Of a stretch of DNA of 64,000 nucleotides, positions 1 to 8,954 are shown piece by piece. The stretch covers positions 158,795 through 222,794 of the forward strand of contig CAVYON010000020.1 of assembly GCA_963770035.1 (NCBI GenBank). Reading direction: 5' to 3'. A program made the translations under genes and the position numbers. The notes beneath the pieces were generated by a model, which saw nothing but the letters and a program-made list of their open reading frames with translations, was not told the origin of the DNA and did not search any database. This DNA comes from Roseiarcus sp963770035. GTDB taxonomy: Bacteria; Pseudomonadota; Alphaproteobacteria; Rhizobiales; Beijerinckiaceae. Within the stretch, counting starts at the first letter, position 1. Every line of letters begins with the position of its first letter.

Positions 1-287
1 GCATGGCCGAGGGGGCCGACGCCCTGACCGCCGCGGTCGATGCAGGCTTCACCCGCTTCCGCCCGGTGCTGATGACGGCGCTTGCAATGATCATCGGAAT
101 GATGCCAATGGCGCTGAGCGCCGAACTCAACGCGCCGCTCGGGCGCGCGGTGATTGGCGGACTGATCTTTGCGACCGTTGCGACCTTGCTCTTCGTGCCT
201 GCCGTCTTCCGTTTGGTTCACGAGCGCCATCCGGGCCGTGCCGCTGAGCGCGCCCCCAATATTTCGATCGAGGCGTCTCCGACATGA
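1..287 (+). CDS. RND-type efflux permease, C-terminal end (partial)
   Basis: Last ~94 codons of a resistance-nodulation-division inner-membrane antiporter; the window opens inside the gene. Two hydrophobic segments (around RPVLMTALAMIIGMMPMA and IGGLIFATVATLLFVPAVF) match the last membrane helices of the AcrB/MexB-like family, which uses the proton gradient to expel substrates through a tripartite pump. The stop codon TGA at 285-287 overlaps an ATG at 284 (ATGA), and an adaptor and an outer-membrane factor follow, so this is the first gene of a pump operon as far as the window shows. The substrate (drug or metal) cannot be told from the fragment. Confidence 0.9.
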   Translation, partial: MAEGADALTAAVDAGFTRFRPVLMTALAMIIGMMPMALSAELNAPLGRAVIGGLIFATVATLLFVPAVFRLVHERHPGRAAERAPNISIEASPT

Positions 288-377
288 CTGACGAGCCTTC
301 CGCCGGGTCCGGACACGACTCCGGGTCCGGACGCGAACTCTGGGCCCTCCCGCCCGGTCAAGGTTGGGCGAGCGATT

Positions 378-1574
378 TTGCTGCTCGTCGTGGCGGCGAG
401 CGTGATCGCCGCCACGGGCATCGTCGGGCGGCGCAAAGACGATGAGTCGCTCGCCAAGTGGACACGGGAGCAGGCAATCCCGACCGTAGCGCTCATCACC
501 CCGCAAAGAGGCGATGAAGTCCGCGAACTCGTGCTTCCCGGAAACGTGGAAGCCTTTTACACAGCGGCGATCCACGCCCAGGTCAGCGGCTACGTGCAGG
601 AGTGGCGCAAGGACATCGGCGCGAAGGTGCGGCAGGGCGACGTGCTGGCCGTGATCGACACGCCAGAGCTGGACCAGAGCATCTCGGTCGCGGAGAGCGA
701 ACTCGCCAGAGCAAAGGCGAACCTCGCGCTCGCCAAGGTGACCGCGGACCGATGGAACTCGCTGCGCGCCTCCGCCGCGGTGTCGCAGCAGGCCGCCGAC
801 GAAAAGACCGCCGACGCCCGCGCCCGCGCCGCCGAGGTCGACGCGGCTGAGGCGAGCCTCGACCGCCTGAAGGCGCAGAAGGCGTTTGCAAACATCGTCG
901 CCCCGTTCAACGGCGTCGTCACCGCGCGGAACATTGACGTCGGATCGCTGGTCAGGGCGCACGCAGCCAGCGGCACGGAGCTGTTCGCCGTCTCCGACGT
1001 TCATAAAATGCGCATTTACGTCCCTGTCCCGGAAACGTACGCCGCGGAAATGAAGGACGGCATGAAGGCGACCCTCGACCTTCCCGAATATCCCGACCGG
1101 AAGTTCGACGCGACAATCGATACGACCTCGCACGGCATCGACCAGAAGTCCCGCACCCTATTGGTTGAACTCATCGCCGACAACAAGGACGACGCTCTCT
1201 TCCCTGGCGCCTTTGCCCGCGTGCATTTCCAGATCCCGCCTGACAGGAACGCGGTCCTGGTTCCGGCGAGCGCGCTGATCTATCGCGACAATGAGATCCA
1301 GGTCGGCGTCGTCGGCCCAGACAACCGGGTCCGTCTTCAAAAGGTGCAGATCGCGCGCGACTTGGGGACGAAGGTTGAAATCGCGAGCGGATTGAGTAAG
1401 GGTGAACGGATCGTCTCCAGCCCGCCCGACTCGATCGACGATGGCGAAGAGGTCCGGATCATGGACGCTGACAACGAAAAGCCGAGACCGCCGGCCGGGC
1501 AACCGGGCGCGCAAGGGGAGCCGGCGAAAGACGCCCGGGAACTCGCGGCTTCGGAGCGGGACCGCGGTGAATGA
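378..1574 (+). CDS. RND efflux periplasmic adaptor (membrane fusion protein); true N-terminus uncertain
   Basis: Periplasmic adaptor linking the RND permease to the outer-membrane channel. The frame shows an N-terminal membrane anchor (LLLVVAASVIAATGIVG), a barrel-sandwich/lipoyl half-motif (SGYVQEWRKDIGAKVRQGD), a coiled-coil hairpin at about residues 95-165, the second lipoyl half (IVAPFNGVVTARNIDVGSLV) and beta-barrel and membrane-proximal domains. The first start in frame is TTG at 378, directly at the hydrophobic segment and without its usual basic N-cap. The ATG at 284, which overlaps the permease stop, lies in another frame (MTDEPSAGS...). A +1 shift between 290 and 375, where CCGGGTCCGGAC is repeated, would join the two into a normal N-terminus. 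The 3' end overlaps the next gene by 4 bp. Confidence 0.85.
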   Translation: MLLVVAASVIAATGIVGRRKDDESLAKWTREQAIPTVALITPQRGDEVRELVLPGNVEAFYTAAIHAQVSGYVQEWRKDIGAKVRQGDVLAVIDTPELDQSISVAESELARAKANLALAKVTADRWNSLRASAAVSQQAADEKTADARARAAEVDAAEASLDRLKAQKAFANIVAPFNGVVTARNIDVGSLVRAHAASGTELFAVSDVHKMRIYVPVPETYAAEMKDGMKATLDLPEYPDRKFDATIDTTSHGIDQKSRTLLVELIADNKDDALFPGAFARVHFQIPPDRNAVLVPASALIYRDNEIQVGVVGPDNRVRLQKVQIARDLGTKVEIASGLSKGERIVSSPPDSIDDGEEVRIMDADNEKPRPPAGQPGAQGEPAKDARELAASERDRGE

Positions 1575-3041
1575 GTTGTCGAATTTGGCTGACGGCGTCG
1601 CTCGCGCTTGCGCTCGGCGGGTGCGACTTCGCGCCACGCTACACTCTGCCGTCGATGGCGCTGTCGGCCAAGTTCAAGGACGCGACGGCGGAGGGCGCAC
1701 CGCTTCCCGCCAATGAAGAATGGTGGCGGGCCTTCCACGACGCCACGCTCGACAACCTCCAGGCCGAAGTCGAGGCCGCCAACCCCGATCTTGCGGCCGC
1801 CATCGCAGCCAATGCAGCCGAACAGGCGCGCGCGCAGGCGGCCCTGTCCGGGCTCTTCCCGCAGGTCGATGCGATCGGCCATGTCACCGCCAACAAGCAG
1901 TCGAACAGCCGGCCGCTGCGCTCGGCGAACCAGCCGACCTATTTTGGCGACAACCTGATCGGGGCTCAGGCGTCCTACGAGGTCGACATCTGGGGACGCG
2001 TGCGCGACATTGCGGCGTCCGCGAACGCGACCGCAGAGGCGAGCGCGGACGCGCTGGACCAGGCGCGGCTCGAGCTGCACGCGGAGCTTGCCCGCGACTA
2101 CATCGACCTGCGCGGTCTCGACGCCGAGGCAAAGCTCCTGGCGGACACAATCGTGATCTATCGTTCGGCCCTGGATCTGACGAAGTCCCGGCTGCAGGCG
2201 CAGATCGCCTCGCCGGTCGACGTCGACCGCGCCCAGACCCAGCTCAGCAACGCCGAGGCGCAAGCCTCGGACCTTGCGCTCAGGCGCGCGGCGCTGGAGG
2301 ACGCGATTGCGGCGCTGGTCGGCAAGTCGGCTGCGTCGTTTACGGTCGCGCGGTCGACGAGGCCCGTGCCGCTGCCGGGACGTCCGCGCGCCGTCCCTGC
2401 CGACGTCCTGAGGCGGCGGCCGGATATCGCCGAGGCCGAACGCCTGACCGCCGCCGCCGACTACGGCGTCGGCGTAGCGCGGGCCAATTTCTTCCCGCGA
2501 TTCACCCTGATCGCCATCGGGGGAACGCAGGACACCGGCTTCCGGCTGCTCAACCCCGGAAACATCTTTGGAACCATCGGTCCTTCAGTCGACCTGCCGC
2601 TGTTTGACGCCGGCCTGCGGCAGGCGGAACTCGACGTCGCCAAGGCCGGGTTCACCCAAGCGGCCGAGAACTATCGATCGGTCGTCGTGCGCGCCGTCAA
2701 GGAAGTGCAGGACGACATCAGCGCGCTGCGCTGGCTCGCCGAGCGAGCAGCGACAAATCTCGACGGCTGCGACGGCCGCCCGCCAGGCTGCGGACCTGTC
2801 GATGACGCTCTATCGCGACGGCGCCGCGTCGTTTCTCGACGTCGTCACGGCCCAGAGCGCCGCGCTCGAAGCCGAAAGCCTGGCGATCGCGCTGCGCACA
2901 CGCGAACTGGAATCCGAAGTCGGCCTCATGCTGGCGCTGGGCGGCGGATGGAGCGCGCCGCCTCCGCCCGCGCCGCGGACGATCGACTTGACACCGCCTC
3001 CCGTCCAGATGCTCAAGGAGGCGTCGAAAGGCCGTCTATGA
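1571..3041 (+). pseudogene. Efflux outer-membrane lipoprotein, NodT family (one frameshift)
   Basis: Third component of the pump, a TolC-like outer-membrane channel. It starts MSCRIWLTASLALALGGC, a lipoprotein signal with lipobox LGGC, followed by the duplicated OEP helices (YEVDIWGRVRD is a signature of the family). The frame is open from 1571 to about 2750, then reads nonsense. In the next frame the expected C-terminal part (AARQAADLSMTLYRDGAASF, then LDVVTAQSAALEAES) continues to the stop at 3041. One extra base between roughly 2745 and 2765 explains this. Both sides of the break are well conserved, so a sequencing indel is as likely as true inactivation. It overlaps the adaptor by 4 bp. 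Confidence 0.85.
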
Positions 3042-3455
3042 CCGACGTCGCGTCGCGAGCCCAGAATTGCGGCGCCTGCGCCTTCTGGCGCAAACTGCGC
3101 GACGGCGAGGGCTGTGCTGCCGATGGGCGCCCGAAGCCTCCACTCTTCCGGAAACGGTGGCGCATTGGCCCTTGACAACCGCGAGTGACGGGCTGTGGCG
3201 ACGGCGTCGCGGCCGCCCCGTTCTCGTTCGGGGCCTATTGCGCCGAGCTGCGTGCATTGGCGACGCCCGAGTTCGGACTTAATCCCGTCAATCGCGGCGA
3301 CATGCCGATGTCGTGGTGGGCGCGCGCGGGCCACTGCACGCGCCACGCGCCGCGCCCGATCCGGCGAGCCCGGCCCGCGAGGATTCTGGCGGGCGACCCT
3401 GGATACCGACTTCTGCGGCGAGGGCTCGCCGCGCAAGAGCGAGCCGCAATCCTGA
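3038..3455 (+). pseudogene. Small duplicated Cys/Trp-rich protein, broken by about three frameshifts
   Basis: The ATG at 3038 overlaps the channel-gene stop (ATGA). Read across frames, two similar ~65-residue halves appear. Half one: CGACAFWRKLRDGEG, then CCRWAPEA, then VAHWPLTTASDG joined to CGDG. Half two: a GAYCAELRAL stretch, then WWARAGHCTRHAPRP, then GFWRATLDTDFCGEGSP. Each half has the same layout: CxxC/FW, C..H/RAP, W-P-x-T, D-x-CGxG. I infer a small zinc-binding or redox protein but do not know the family's function. Shifts fall near 3113, 3185 and 3365. The shared layout of the halves supports a real ancestral gene rather than chance. Confidence 0.5.
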
Positions 3456-4085
3456 GAGGGCCGCCCGGGCGCGTCGGTCGCCCTGCTTGGGACGTGAGGA
3501 CCAGGGGTGGCGGCGCTGGGCGCTGGTTCGGAGGTCGTTCAGCGCGCGTTCGGCATGCGTTCGGCGCCGGAAAAGGTCCCCTTATTCACCCGTGATTCAA
3601 GCGTTTCCAAGGGCTTGCGGCAGAGTTCGGGAAAAAATCGCACGAACCGGTCCCGGTTGTCGGCGATAGCCGGGGGGCCGATCAAGGGTTGGCGTCGCGG
3701 TGCTTGGACCATCAAGATCAGACTACGATCAGATTCGTCTTTTTGCGAACATTTATCGTTCGCGTTCCGCTGACAGGAAGTCGCGCGCACAATCGCTGAT
3801 GAGCGAGAGGCGGTTATGGCAGGCTGGCGAGGACATGGCCAACCGTAAGAGCGGCCCTTCGTGGGGAAGGACTTCCTGCTTGGGTTGCGCCGGCGCGGCG
3901 ACGCGGGGAGACCGGCCTTGGGCTCCAAGTCGTGAGACAGATGTCGAGTAGTAACTTGGATTAAATAGCAGTTTATAAATCGACAATTTAATTTATCGAG
4001 TCGAACTCGTCGGTTATTGAAAAGTCCTGACGCGTCTTTCGAACGTTTTCATCAAGACGCGACCGGCGGACAATTCGTCGAGGAG
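3456..4085. other. Intergenic region, no gene recognised; AT-rich end with palindromes
   Basis: About 630 bases without a supported gene. Most of it is GC-rich and resembles decayed coding DNA. The last part (3950-4015) is strikingly AT-rich and carries an imperfect inverted repeat (TCGACAATTTAATTTATCGA, about 3978-3997) next to a short palindrome CGAGT-CGA-ACTCG. It probably holds the promoter of the gene at 4086. Confidence 0.4.
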
Positions 4086-4448
4086 ATGGAAGTGAACACC
4101 GCGACGCTCGCTGCGCTGAACGTCGTGGTCGCCTTGGCCGTTCTGGCTCTAACCACCGTGGCTTTCGGACATTCGCTGCCGTCGGCGCCTCGCAATCACC
4201 ACGTTTTGCTTCGCCCCGCGCGACCAAACGCGAGGGGCGAAACCGTTGCGTCGGTCGCGCCCGTCGTTGCGGCCGCGCCCGGTTGGACGCCGCTCCAGGG
4301 GTCTTTCGTCAATCCGTTCGCAACGCCGCCACGCCCGCTGGTGTGGCCGAAGATCGCGCCCTACCCGCCGGGGGAGGGAGACACCGAAGGGCTCAGCACG
4401 AACATCGACGACTGCAACAAGGGCTGTATCGGCGGCCAGCCCGACTGA
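4086..4448 (+). CDS. Small membrane-anchored proline-rich protein, unknown function
   Basis: 120 residues, not recognised. Residues about 6-26 (TLAALNVVVALAVLALTTVA) form one hydrophobic helix. The rest is rich in proline, ends with DDCNKGCIGGQPD and would lie in the periplasm. ATG 4086 is chosen because GAGGAG stands directly upstream; a TTG at 4017 would add a polar leader before the membrane helix and is less likely. The two C-terminal cysteines (CNKGC) could form a disulfide or attach a ligand. The gene stands alone, convergent with the porin gene. Confidence 0.55.
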   Translation: MEVNTATLAALNVVVALAVLALTTVAFGHSLPSAPRNHHVLLRPARPNARGETVASVAPVVAAAPGWTPLQGSFVNPFATPPRPLVWPKIAPYPPGEGDTEGLSTNIDDCNKGCIGGQPD

Positions 4449-4523
4449 CAGCAACGGCGCCCCGATCGCCGCGTTGGAATTCCTAGTTCGAGGAGCGCGG
4501 CATCCGCCGCCGGAACATGATCG

Positions 4524-6164
4524 TCAAAAGCGGATGCGAAGGCCGATGGTCGGGTCCCAATCCCGTGTGGTCGCGCTCGTCCACGAGTATTTGGCGCTGC
4601 CCGGAATCGCGGTGTAGGTCTTGGCGTAGCCGTTCGCCATGCCGCCATACACGTTGCTCAACATCACACCGGCATAGAGATCGACTTGCCCGACCGGCCG
4701 ATAGTCGACAAGGAGCGACAGGGCGTCCTGGCTGCCGGCGCACTTGCCGCTGCTAATGAAGGCGCGCGTCCCCGTGCAGGCTGCCGACGCCGCATAGCCG
4801 TAGGGGATGCCTTTGATCGTCCCGGTGTTCCAGCTGAAGTTATAGTCGTTCTGAGTTTGGTAATAGAAGCCCATCGCCAGGTCGAGGTTGCTCCAGATCG
4901 ACCACTTGAAGCCGGTCCAGATCGTGTTGTTGATGCGGTTGATCGGATAGGCGGGAGAAGCGTAGGCGCCATTGTTGAGGAAAGCCGTGGAGGTCACGCC
5001 GCCTGAGGGAACAAAGATACCGTTGGCGATGGTCGAGAAGCCATCGGCGTAGGCGTCGGAGGGGTCGCCCAAATTGGCGTAAAGGTATCCGCCGTAGAAC
5101 GTCAGGGTGTTCCACCTGTACTTGGCGACCAGCTCGAGGCCGAAGTTGTTCGACAGCGTCGCTTTCAGAATATCGTTGGGGTTGAAATATTCGCTCTGCC
5201 CGTAGATATTTTTCTGAACGATGAACCAGTTGCTTCCGACATCCTTGATGCTCGTTGGGGACAGCCAAGGGTTGACGCCATAGGTCGAAAGCGACACGGC
5301 GTTCCGCGCATAACTGACTACGCCGTCGAGCGACAGCGGTCCGAAATCGACGCCGAGCTGGCCCTGATATTGATTGGAGACGGCATTGTCCCAGTCATAG
5401 CCGCCGACCGTCGCCTGGCCTGCAGCGCGGAAATTCTGATAGTTCAACCGGTAGGTGACGGCCGTCGAGCGCGCGGTCTCGGTGTCGCCGAACCCGGGGA
5501 ACGCATTCGAGAAGCCGATCAGCGAGAACGCGATCGAGGCGACCGGATCATAAGCCGTCTCGACGTCATAGGAGAGCGCGTTGGTGCGGCCGAAGGTGAG
5601 CGCGCCGTAGGTCGGGTTGCTGACGCCGATAAAGGCCTGCGTGTTGTCCCATTGGCCGGCCCGGCTCCCATCGAAGCTCGTCGTCTGCCACGGGAACGTG
5701 CTCGCCGGGCGCAGGTTCTGGTCGGCCAGCGACCGCGGGCCATTGGAGAGCATTCCCGAATAGGGGTTGACGGCCGCTTCCAGGACGCCGATCAGCGACC
5801 AGCCGTACGGGAGGATGTCCTCTTTCATCTTGAGACCGATGAAGCTGGTGCTCAGGCCGTTGAAGCCGAACATCGCCCGAGGGCCGTTCGCGCCCTTCTG
5901 GATGCCATAAAAGAGCTTGTCGGCGCTTGGATTGAGCTTCGCGCCCTGGCTCAGATAGGTGGCGTTGACGTCGAGCGTGCCATATAGCGTGACGCCGTAA
6001 GCGCTGATCGGACAGTCGCTTGCCGACGCGTTCAGCCAGTTCCACAAGCTTGACCAGCAATTTTGTTTGGTGGCTGCGGCGGGGCCTTTGGCCTTGGGCA
6101 GATCGGCCGCCTGGGCCATTGCGACGAACCCGACAGTCGCCAAAAGCGCCGAACCAAATTTCAT
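4524..6164 (-). CDS. Outer-membrane porin, rhizobial type
   Basis: 546-residue outer-membrane beta-barrel. The signal peptide is MKFGSALLATVGFVAMAQA, cleaved before ADLPKAKG; the body shows alternating aromatic/hydrophobic strands and loops; the protein ends RIRF, with the terminal aromatic residue needed for BAM-dependent insertion. Motifs such as YGVTLYGTLDVNATY and FGFNGLSTSFIGLKMKEDI match gram-negative general porins, here a long form with a short N-terminal Cys-bounded insert (NCWSSLWNWLNASASDC). It probably admits small solutes; the substrate is not predictable. The gene stands alone behind an AT-rich promoter region. Confidence 0.85.
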   Translation of the reverse strand: MKFGSALLATVGFVAMAQAADLPKAKGPAAATKQNCWSSLWNWLNASASDCPISAYGVTLYGTLDVNATYLSQGAKLNPSADKLFYGIQKGANGPRAMFGFNGLSTSFIGLKMKEDILPYGWSLIGVLEAAVNPYSGMLSNGPRSLADQNLRPASTFPWQTTSFDGSRAGQWDNTQAFIGVSNPTYGALTFGRTNALSYDVETAYDPVASIAFSLIGFSNAFPGFGDTETARSTAVTYRLNYQNFRAAGQATVGGYDWDNAVSNQYQGQLGVDFGPLSLDGVVSYARNAVSLSTYGVNPWLSPTSIKDVGSNWFIVQKNIYGQSEYFNPNDILKATLSNNFGLELVAKYRWNTLTFYGGYLYANLGDPSDAYADGFSTIANGIFVPSGGVTSTAFLNNGAYASPAYPINRINNTIWTGFKWSIWSNLDLAMGFYYQTQNDYNFSWNTGTIKGIPYGYAASAACTGTRAFISSGKCAGSQDALSLLVDYRPVGQVDLYAGVMLSNVYGGMANGYAKTYTAIPGSAKYSWTSATTRDWDPTIGLRIRF

Positions 6165-6254
6165 TGCAAGCCCATAGTCCCGACGCGACCGCTGGCCATC
6201 GATCTCGGCGCGCTGGACCGCGACCCCATCCCGAAGCCGACTGCGCCTATGATT

Positions 6255-6320
6255 CGTACGCTGCGCAGGGCAACATTAAAGTTGGATTTATAATATAAAG
6301 TCAATCAAATTTATAGACTA
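6255..6320 (-). promoter_or_regulatory. AT-rich upstream region of the porin gene, probable promoter
   Basis: In an otherwise GC-rich context this stretch is almost pure A/T (ATTTATAATATAAAG and neighbours). On the minus strand it offers TTGATT/TTGACT and TATATT/TATAAT-like hexamers about 90-140 bases before the porin start. Exact -35/-10 assignment is not possible by eye. The rest of the 6165-6468 gap shows nothing else. Confidence 0.4.
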
Positions 6321-6468
6321 TTGGCCGGCCAATGTCCGAGGTCCGGCCGCGAGAGAACACGGACGAGGCTCGAAGGCTCGCCGACGGCGCTGCGAAAGTT
6401 GCATGATTCCGCACTCAAGCCATTGAAAACAAAGCAACGCACAAATCTGTGCGCGACCATTCGCAGCG

Positions 6469-8196
6469 TCAAAAGCCAATCGCCAGCGTCCCCCGCATCC
6501 GGGGATCGGAGGCGCCGGTCAGCAGGCCGTCCGGAGACCGCGCGATCGTGTTTGCCGAGCCCATCGCCTCGCCTATGACGACCTTGTGCCCCATCGCCTC
6601 GAGGAGCCGGACCGTGTCCGCCGAGACGCCGCGCTCGATCCTGAGCTCGTCGGGGTAGAGCTGGTCGTGGGCGCGCGGCGCGTCCTCGGCCTCGGCGACG
6701 TTGAGCCCGTGGTCGATCACGTCGACGATGATCTGCAGCACGGTTGTGATGATCCGCGAGCCGCCCGGGCTGCCGGTGACGAGCGCGACCTTGCCGTCCC
6801 ACAGCACAATGGTCGGACTCATCGACGACAGCGGCCGGCGGTTCGGTCCTGGCGCGTTGGCGTCGCCGCCCATGAGACCATAGGCGTTCGGGACGCCGGG
6901 TTTGGCGGCGAAATCGTCGAGCTCGTTGTTGAGCAGCACGCCGGTCCCGTCCGCCACCATCCCCGAGCCGTAGGAAAAATTCAGGGTGTAGGTGTTGGAC
7001 ACCGCATTGCCGTCGGCGTCGACGATCGAGAAATGCGTGGTCTCATTACTCTCGTAGCGCTGCGGCTCGCCGGGCCGAATCTCGGCGGCGGGCGGGGCGC
7101 GGTCCGGCAGGATCCGGGCGCGAAGCGCGTTGGCGTAGGCCTTCGAGGTGAGCCCCTTCAAGGGGACTTTGACGAAGTCTGGATCGCCGAGCCAGGCCGC
7201 CCGGTCGGCGTAGGCGAGCTTTTCGGCCTCCGCCATCTCGTGCAGCGAGGCGGCGGAATTCAGCCCCTGCGCGGCGAGGTCGTAGCCCTCGAGGATGTTG
7301 AGGATCTCGATGATATGGGCGCCGCCGGACGAGGGCGGCGGCATCGAGAGGATCGTGTAGCCGCGGTAGGATCCCGCGACCGGCTCGCGCTCGACGGCGC
7401 GGTAGCGGGCGAGGTCGTCCATCGTCATGCGTCCGCCCGCCGCTTGCACGGCGTCGACGATCTTTTGCGCCACCGGGCCGGCGTAGAACCCCGCCCGGCC
7501 CTCCGCGGCGATGGTTTCGAGAGTGTCGGCCAAATCGTCGAGGCCGATGTGGTCGCCGACCTTCGGCGCGCTCCCGTCGGGCTTCAGGTAGATGCGCGCG
7601 GCGGCCGGATGCTTCGCCAGGACGGGCAGGGCCGGCGGCAGCGAATCGGCGAGGTCGTCGTCCACCGTGAGCCCCCCACGGGCCAGCGCAATCGCGGGCG
7701 CGACGAGTTCGGCGAAGGTGAACTTCCCCGAGCCGTACTTGCGCCAGGCGAGTTCGAGGCCCGCCACCGTACCCGGCACGCCGACAGCCAGACCCGACCA
7801 GCGCGACTTGAACGGATCGGCCGCGCCGTTGGCGTCGAGGAACACGTCCTTGGCGGTGGCCGCCGGCGCCGCCTCGCGATAGTCGATGGCGACGGTCCTT
7901 CCGAGATTGGCGCGGTGGATCAGCATGAAGCCGCCGCCGCCGATGTTGCCTGCACGAGGCAGGGTGACCGCGAGCGCGAAGCCGACCGCCACCGCCGCAT
8001 CGACAGCGTTGCCGCCGAGGCGCAGCACATCCCGGCCGACGCGGGAGGCGGCCGCTTCCTGCGTGACCACCATGCCGTGCCGTGCAACGATCGGAAGCGC
8101 GGTCGCAAAGTTGCCGATGACCGGTTGCGGGTCGGCGAGGGCGACCGCGGGCGCGAGACAAAGGGCGAAGACAGTCAGGCGAACGGATCTCAGCAC
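6469..8196 (-). CDS. ggt: Gamma-glutamyltranspeptidase, periplasmic
   Basis: 575 residues. Hydrolyses or transfers the gamma-glutamyl group of glutathione and related peptides in the periplasm. N-terminal signal peptide (MLRSVRLTVFALCLAPAVALA). Large-subunit motifs include GGNAVDAAVA and GNIGGGGFM. The autoprocessing/catalytic threonine is T386 in TTHFSIVDADGNAVSNTYTL, corresponding to E. coli T391. The substrate-binding motifs PLSSMSPTIV and GSPGGSRI follow. Length and order are normal for the family. Single gene; its start lies about 70 bp from the 3' end of the next minus-strand gene. Confidence 0.95.
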   Translation of the reverse strand: MLRSVRLTVFALCLAPAVALADPQPVIGNFATALPIVARHGMVVTQEAAASRVGRDVLRLGGNAVDAAVAVGFALAVTLPRAGNIGGGGFMLIHRANLGRTVAIDYREAAPAATAKDVFLDANGAADPFKSRWSGLAVGVPGTVAGLELAWRKYGSGKFTFAELVAPAIALARGGLTVDDDLADSLPPALPVLAKHPAAARIYLKPDGSAPKVGDHIGLDDLADTLETIAAEGRAGFYAGPVAQKIVDAVQAAGGRMTMDDLARYRAVEREPVAGSYRGYTILSMPPPSSGGAHIIEILNILEGYDLAAQGLNSAASLHEMAEAEKLAYADRAAWLGDPDFVKVPLKGLTSKAYANALRARILPDRAPPAAEIRPGEPQRYESNETTHFSIVDADGNAVSNTYTLNFSYGSGMVADGTGVLLNNELDDFAAKPGVPNAYGLMGGDANAPGPNRRPLSSMSPTIVLWDGKVALVTGSPGGSRIITTVLQIIVDVIDHGLNVAEAEDAPRAHDQLYPDELRIERGVSADTVRLLEAMGHKVVIGEAMGSANTIARSPDGLLTGASDPRMRGTLAIGF

Positions 8197-8267
8197 ATCG
8201 GCTCCTACTGTGGCGTCATTCTGGCGGCGCGCTGCGACAGGGCCGAGCGCTGGCTATGCAAACGCGC

Positions 8268-8795
8268 CTAGCCAATATCCATGACGCAATTGCGAGCAAG
8301 GCGAGGCGCGAGCCTGCGCATGTCGGCCGGCGAAATCGCGACGCAGCCGGCGGTCGGCGTCAGGCCGGGCCGGGCGAGGTGGAAGAAGATCGCGCTGCCC
8401 CTCTGCTTGGCGCGGCGCGAGAAGTTCTGGTCGAGCACGAACACCACGTCATAAAGGCGGTCCTCGCGCCACATCCGGTCGGTGCAGTCGGCGGCCGGCA
8501 GGCGGACCGGGCGATTGTAGCGCGGGCTCCCCGGGTCCTCGCACCATCCCTGGTCGGGCCGCATGGGCCTTAGCGGAACGCTTCCGCCCGGGCGGCTCCC
8601 GCGGTCCGGGCGGTAGTAGGCCCAGAGCAGCGCAAACCGTCCCGCCGGCGTGGCCCCGTCGCCCTCGCGCTTCAGCCGCACGATGCCCGCCGGACCCAGC
8701 GCGCAGGGCATGCGAAACGGGCCTGCGGTCAGCCAGCCGCGCGCCCGGTCGCCAGCGCGGGAGCGGACGCGAAGCCGGGCGAGCGCGCGCGTCAT
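8268..8795 (-). CDS. L,D-transpeptidase catalytic domain (YkuD) protein
   Basis: 175 residues. YkuD-fold enzyme of the type that crosslinks or edits peptidoglycan through a catalytic cysteine. The active-site signature is intact near the C-terminus: H in FFHLARPGLTPTAGCVAIS, with the T-x-GC-V-x-[IS] pattern. Upstream parts LGPAGIVRLKREGDGATPAG and the RPDQGWCEDP region match short rhizobial YkuD proteins. ATG at 8795 is chosen over an in-frame ATG at 8903 because GGAGGAACGAGCC stands just before it. No signal peptide is obvious, which is usual for this short subgroup. Monocistronic. Confidence 0.8.
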   Translation of the reverse strand: MTRALARLRVRSRAGDRARGWLTAGPFRMPCALGPAGIVRLKREGDGATPAGRFALLWAYYRPDRGSRPGGSVPLRPMRPDQGWCEDPGSPRYNRPVRLPAADCTDRMWREDRLYDVVFVLDQNFSRRAKQRGSAIFFHLARPGLTPTAGCVAISPADMRRLAPRLARNCVMDIG

Positions 8796-8954
8796 GGCTC
8801 GTTCCTCCAAAGGTTTCGTTGCGGCGTCCTCATCGCGCGAACGTGAGACCGTCGGCGCCGGCTCCTCGCGTCGATTTGATCGTCGTCTGCCCGAATCCGC
8901 CATAGTTCCTGATACAGGTTAGGGAACCGCCCAGACAAACGGAGGCGCAGCGTC

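Noticed and set aside
6586..8271. Long plus-strand open frame opposite ggt
   Set aside because: Antisense shadow of a complete gamma-glutamyltranspeptidase; low-complexity Arg/Gly-rich product. The same holds for the long frames opposite iorB (9765-11444), the chemoreceptor (14270-15592), ahcY (30753-32261) and rpoN (32420-34099).
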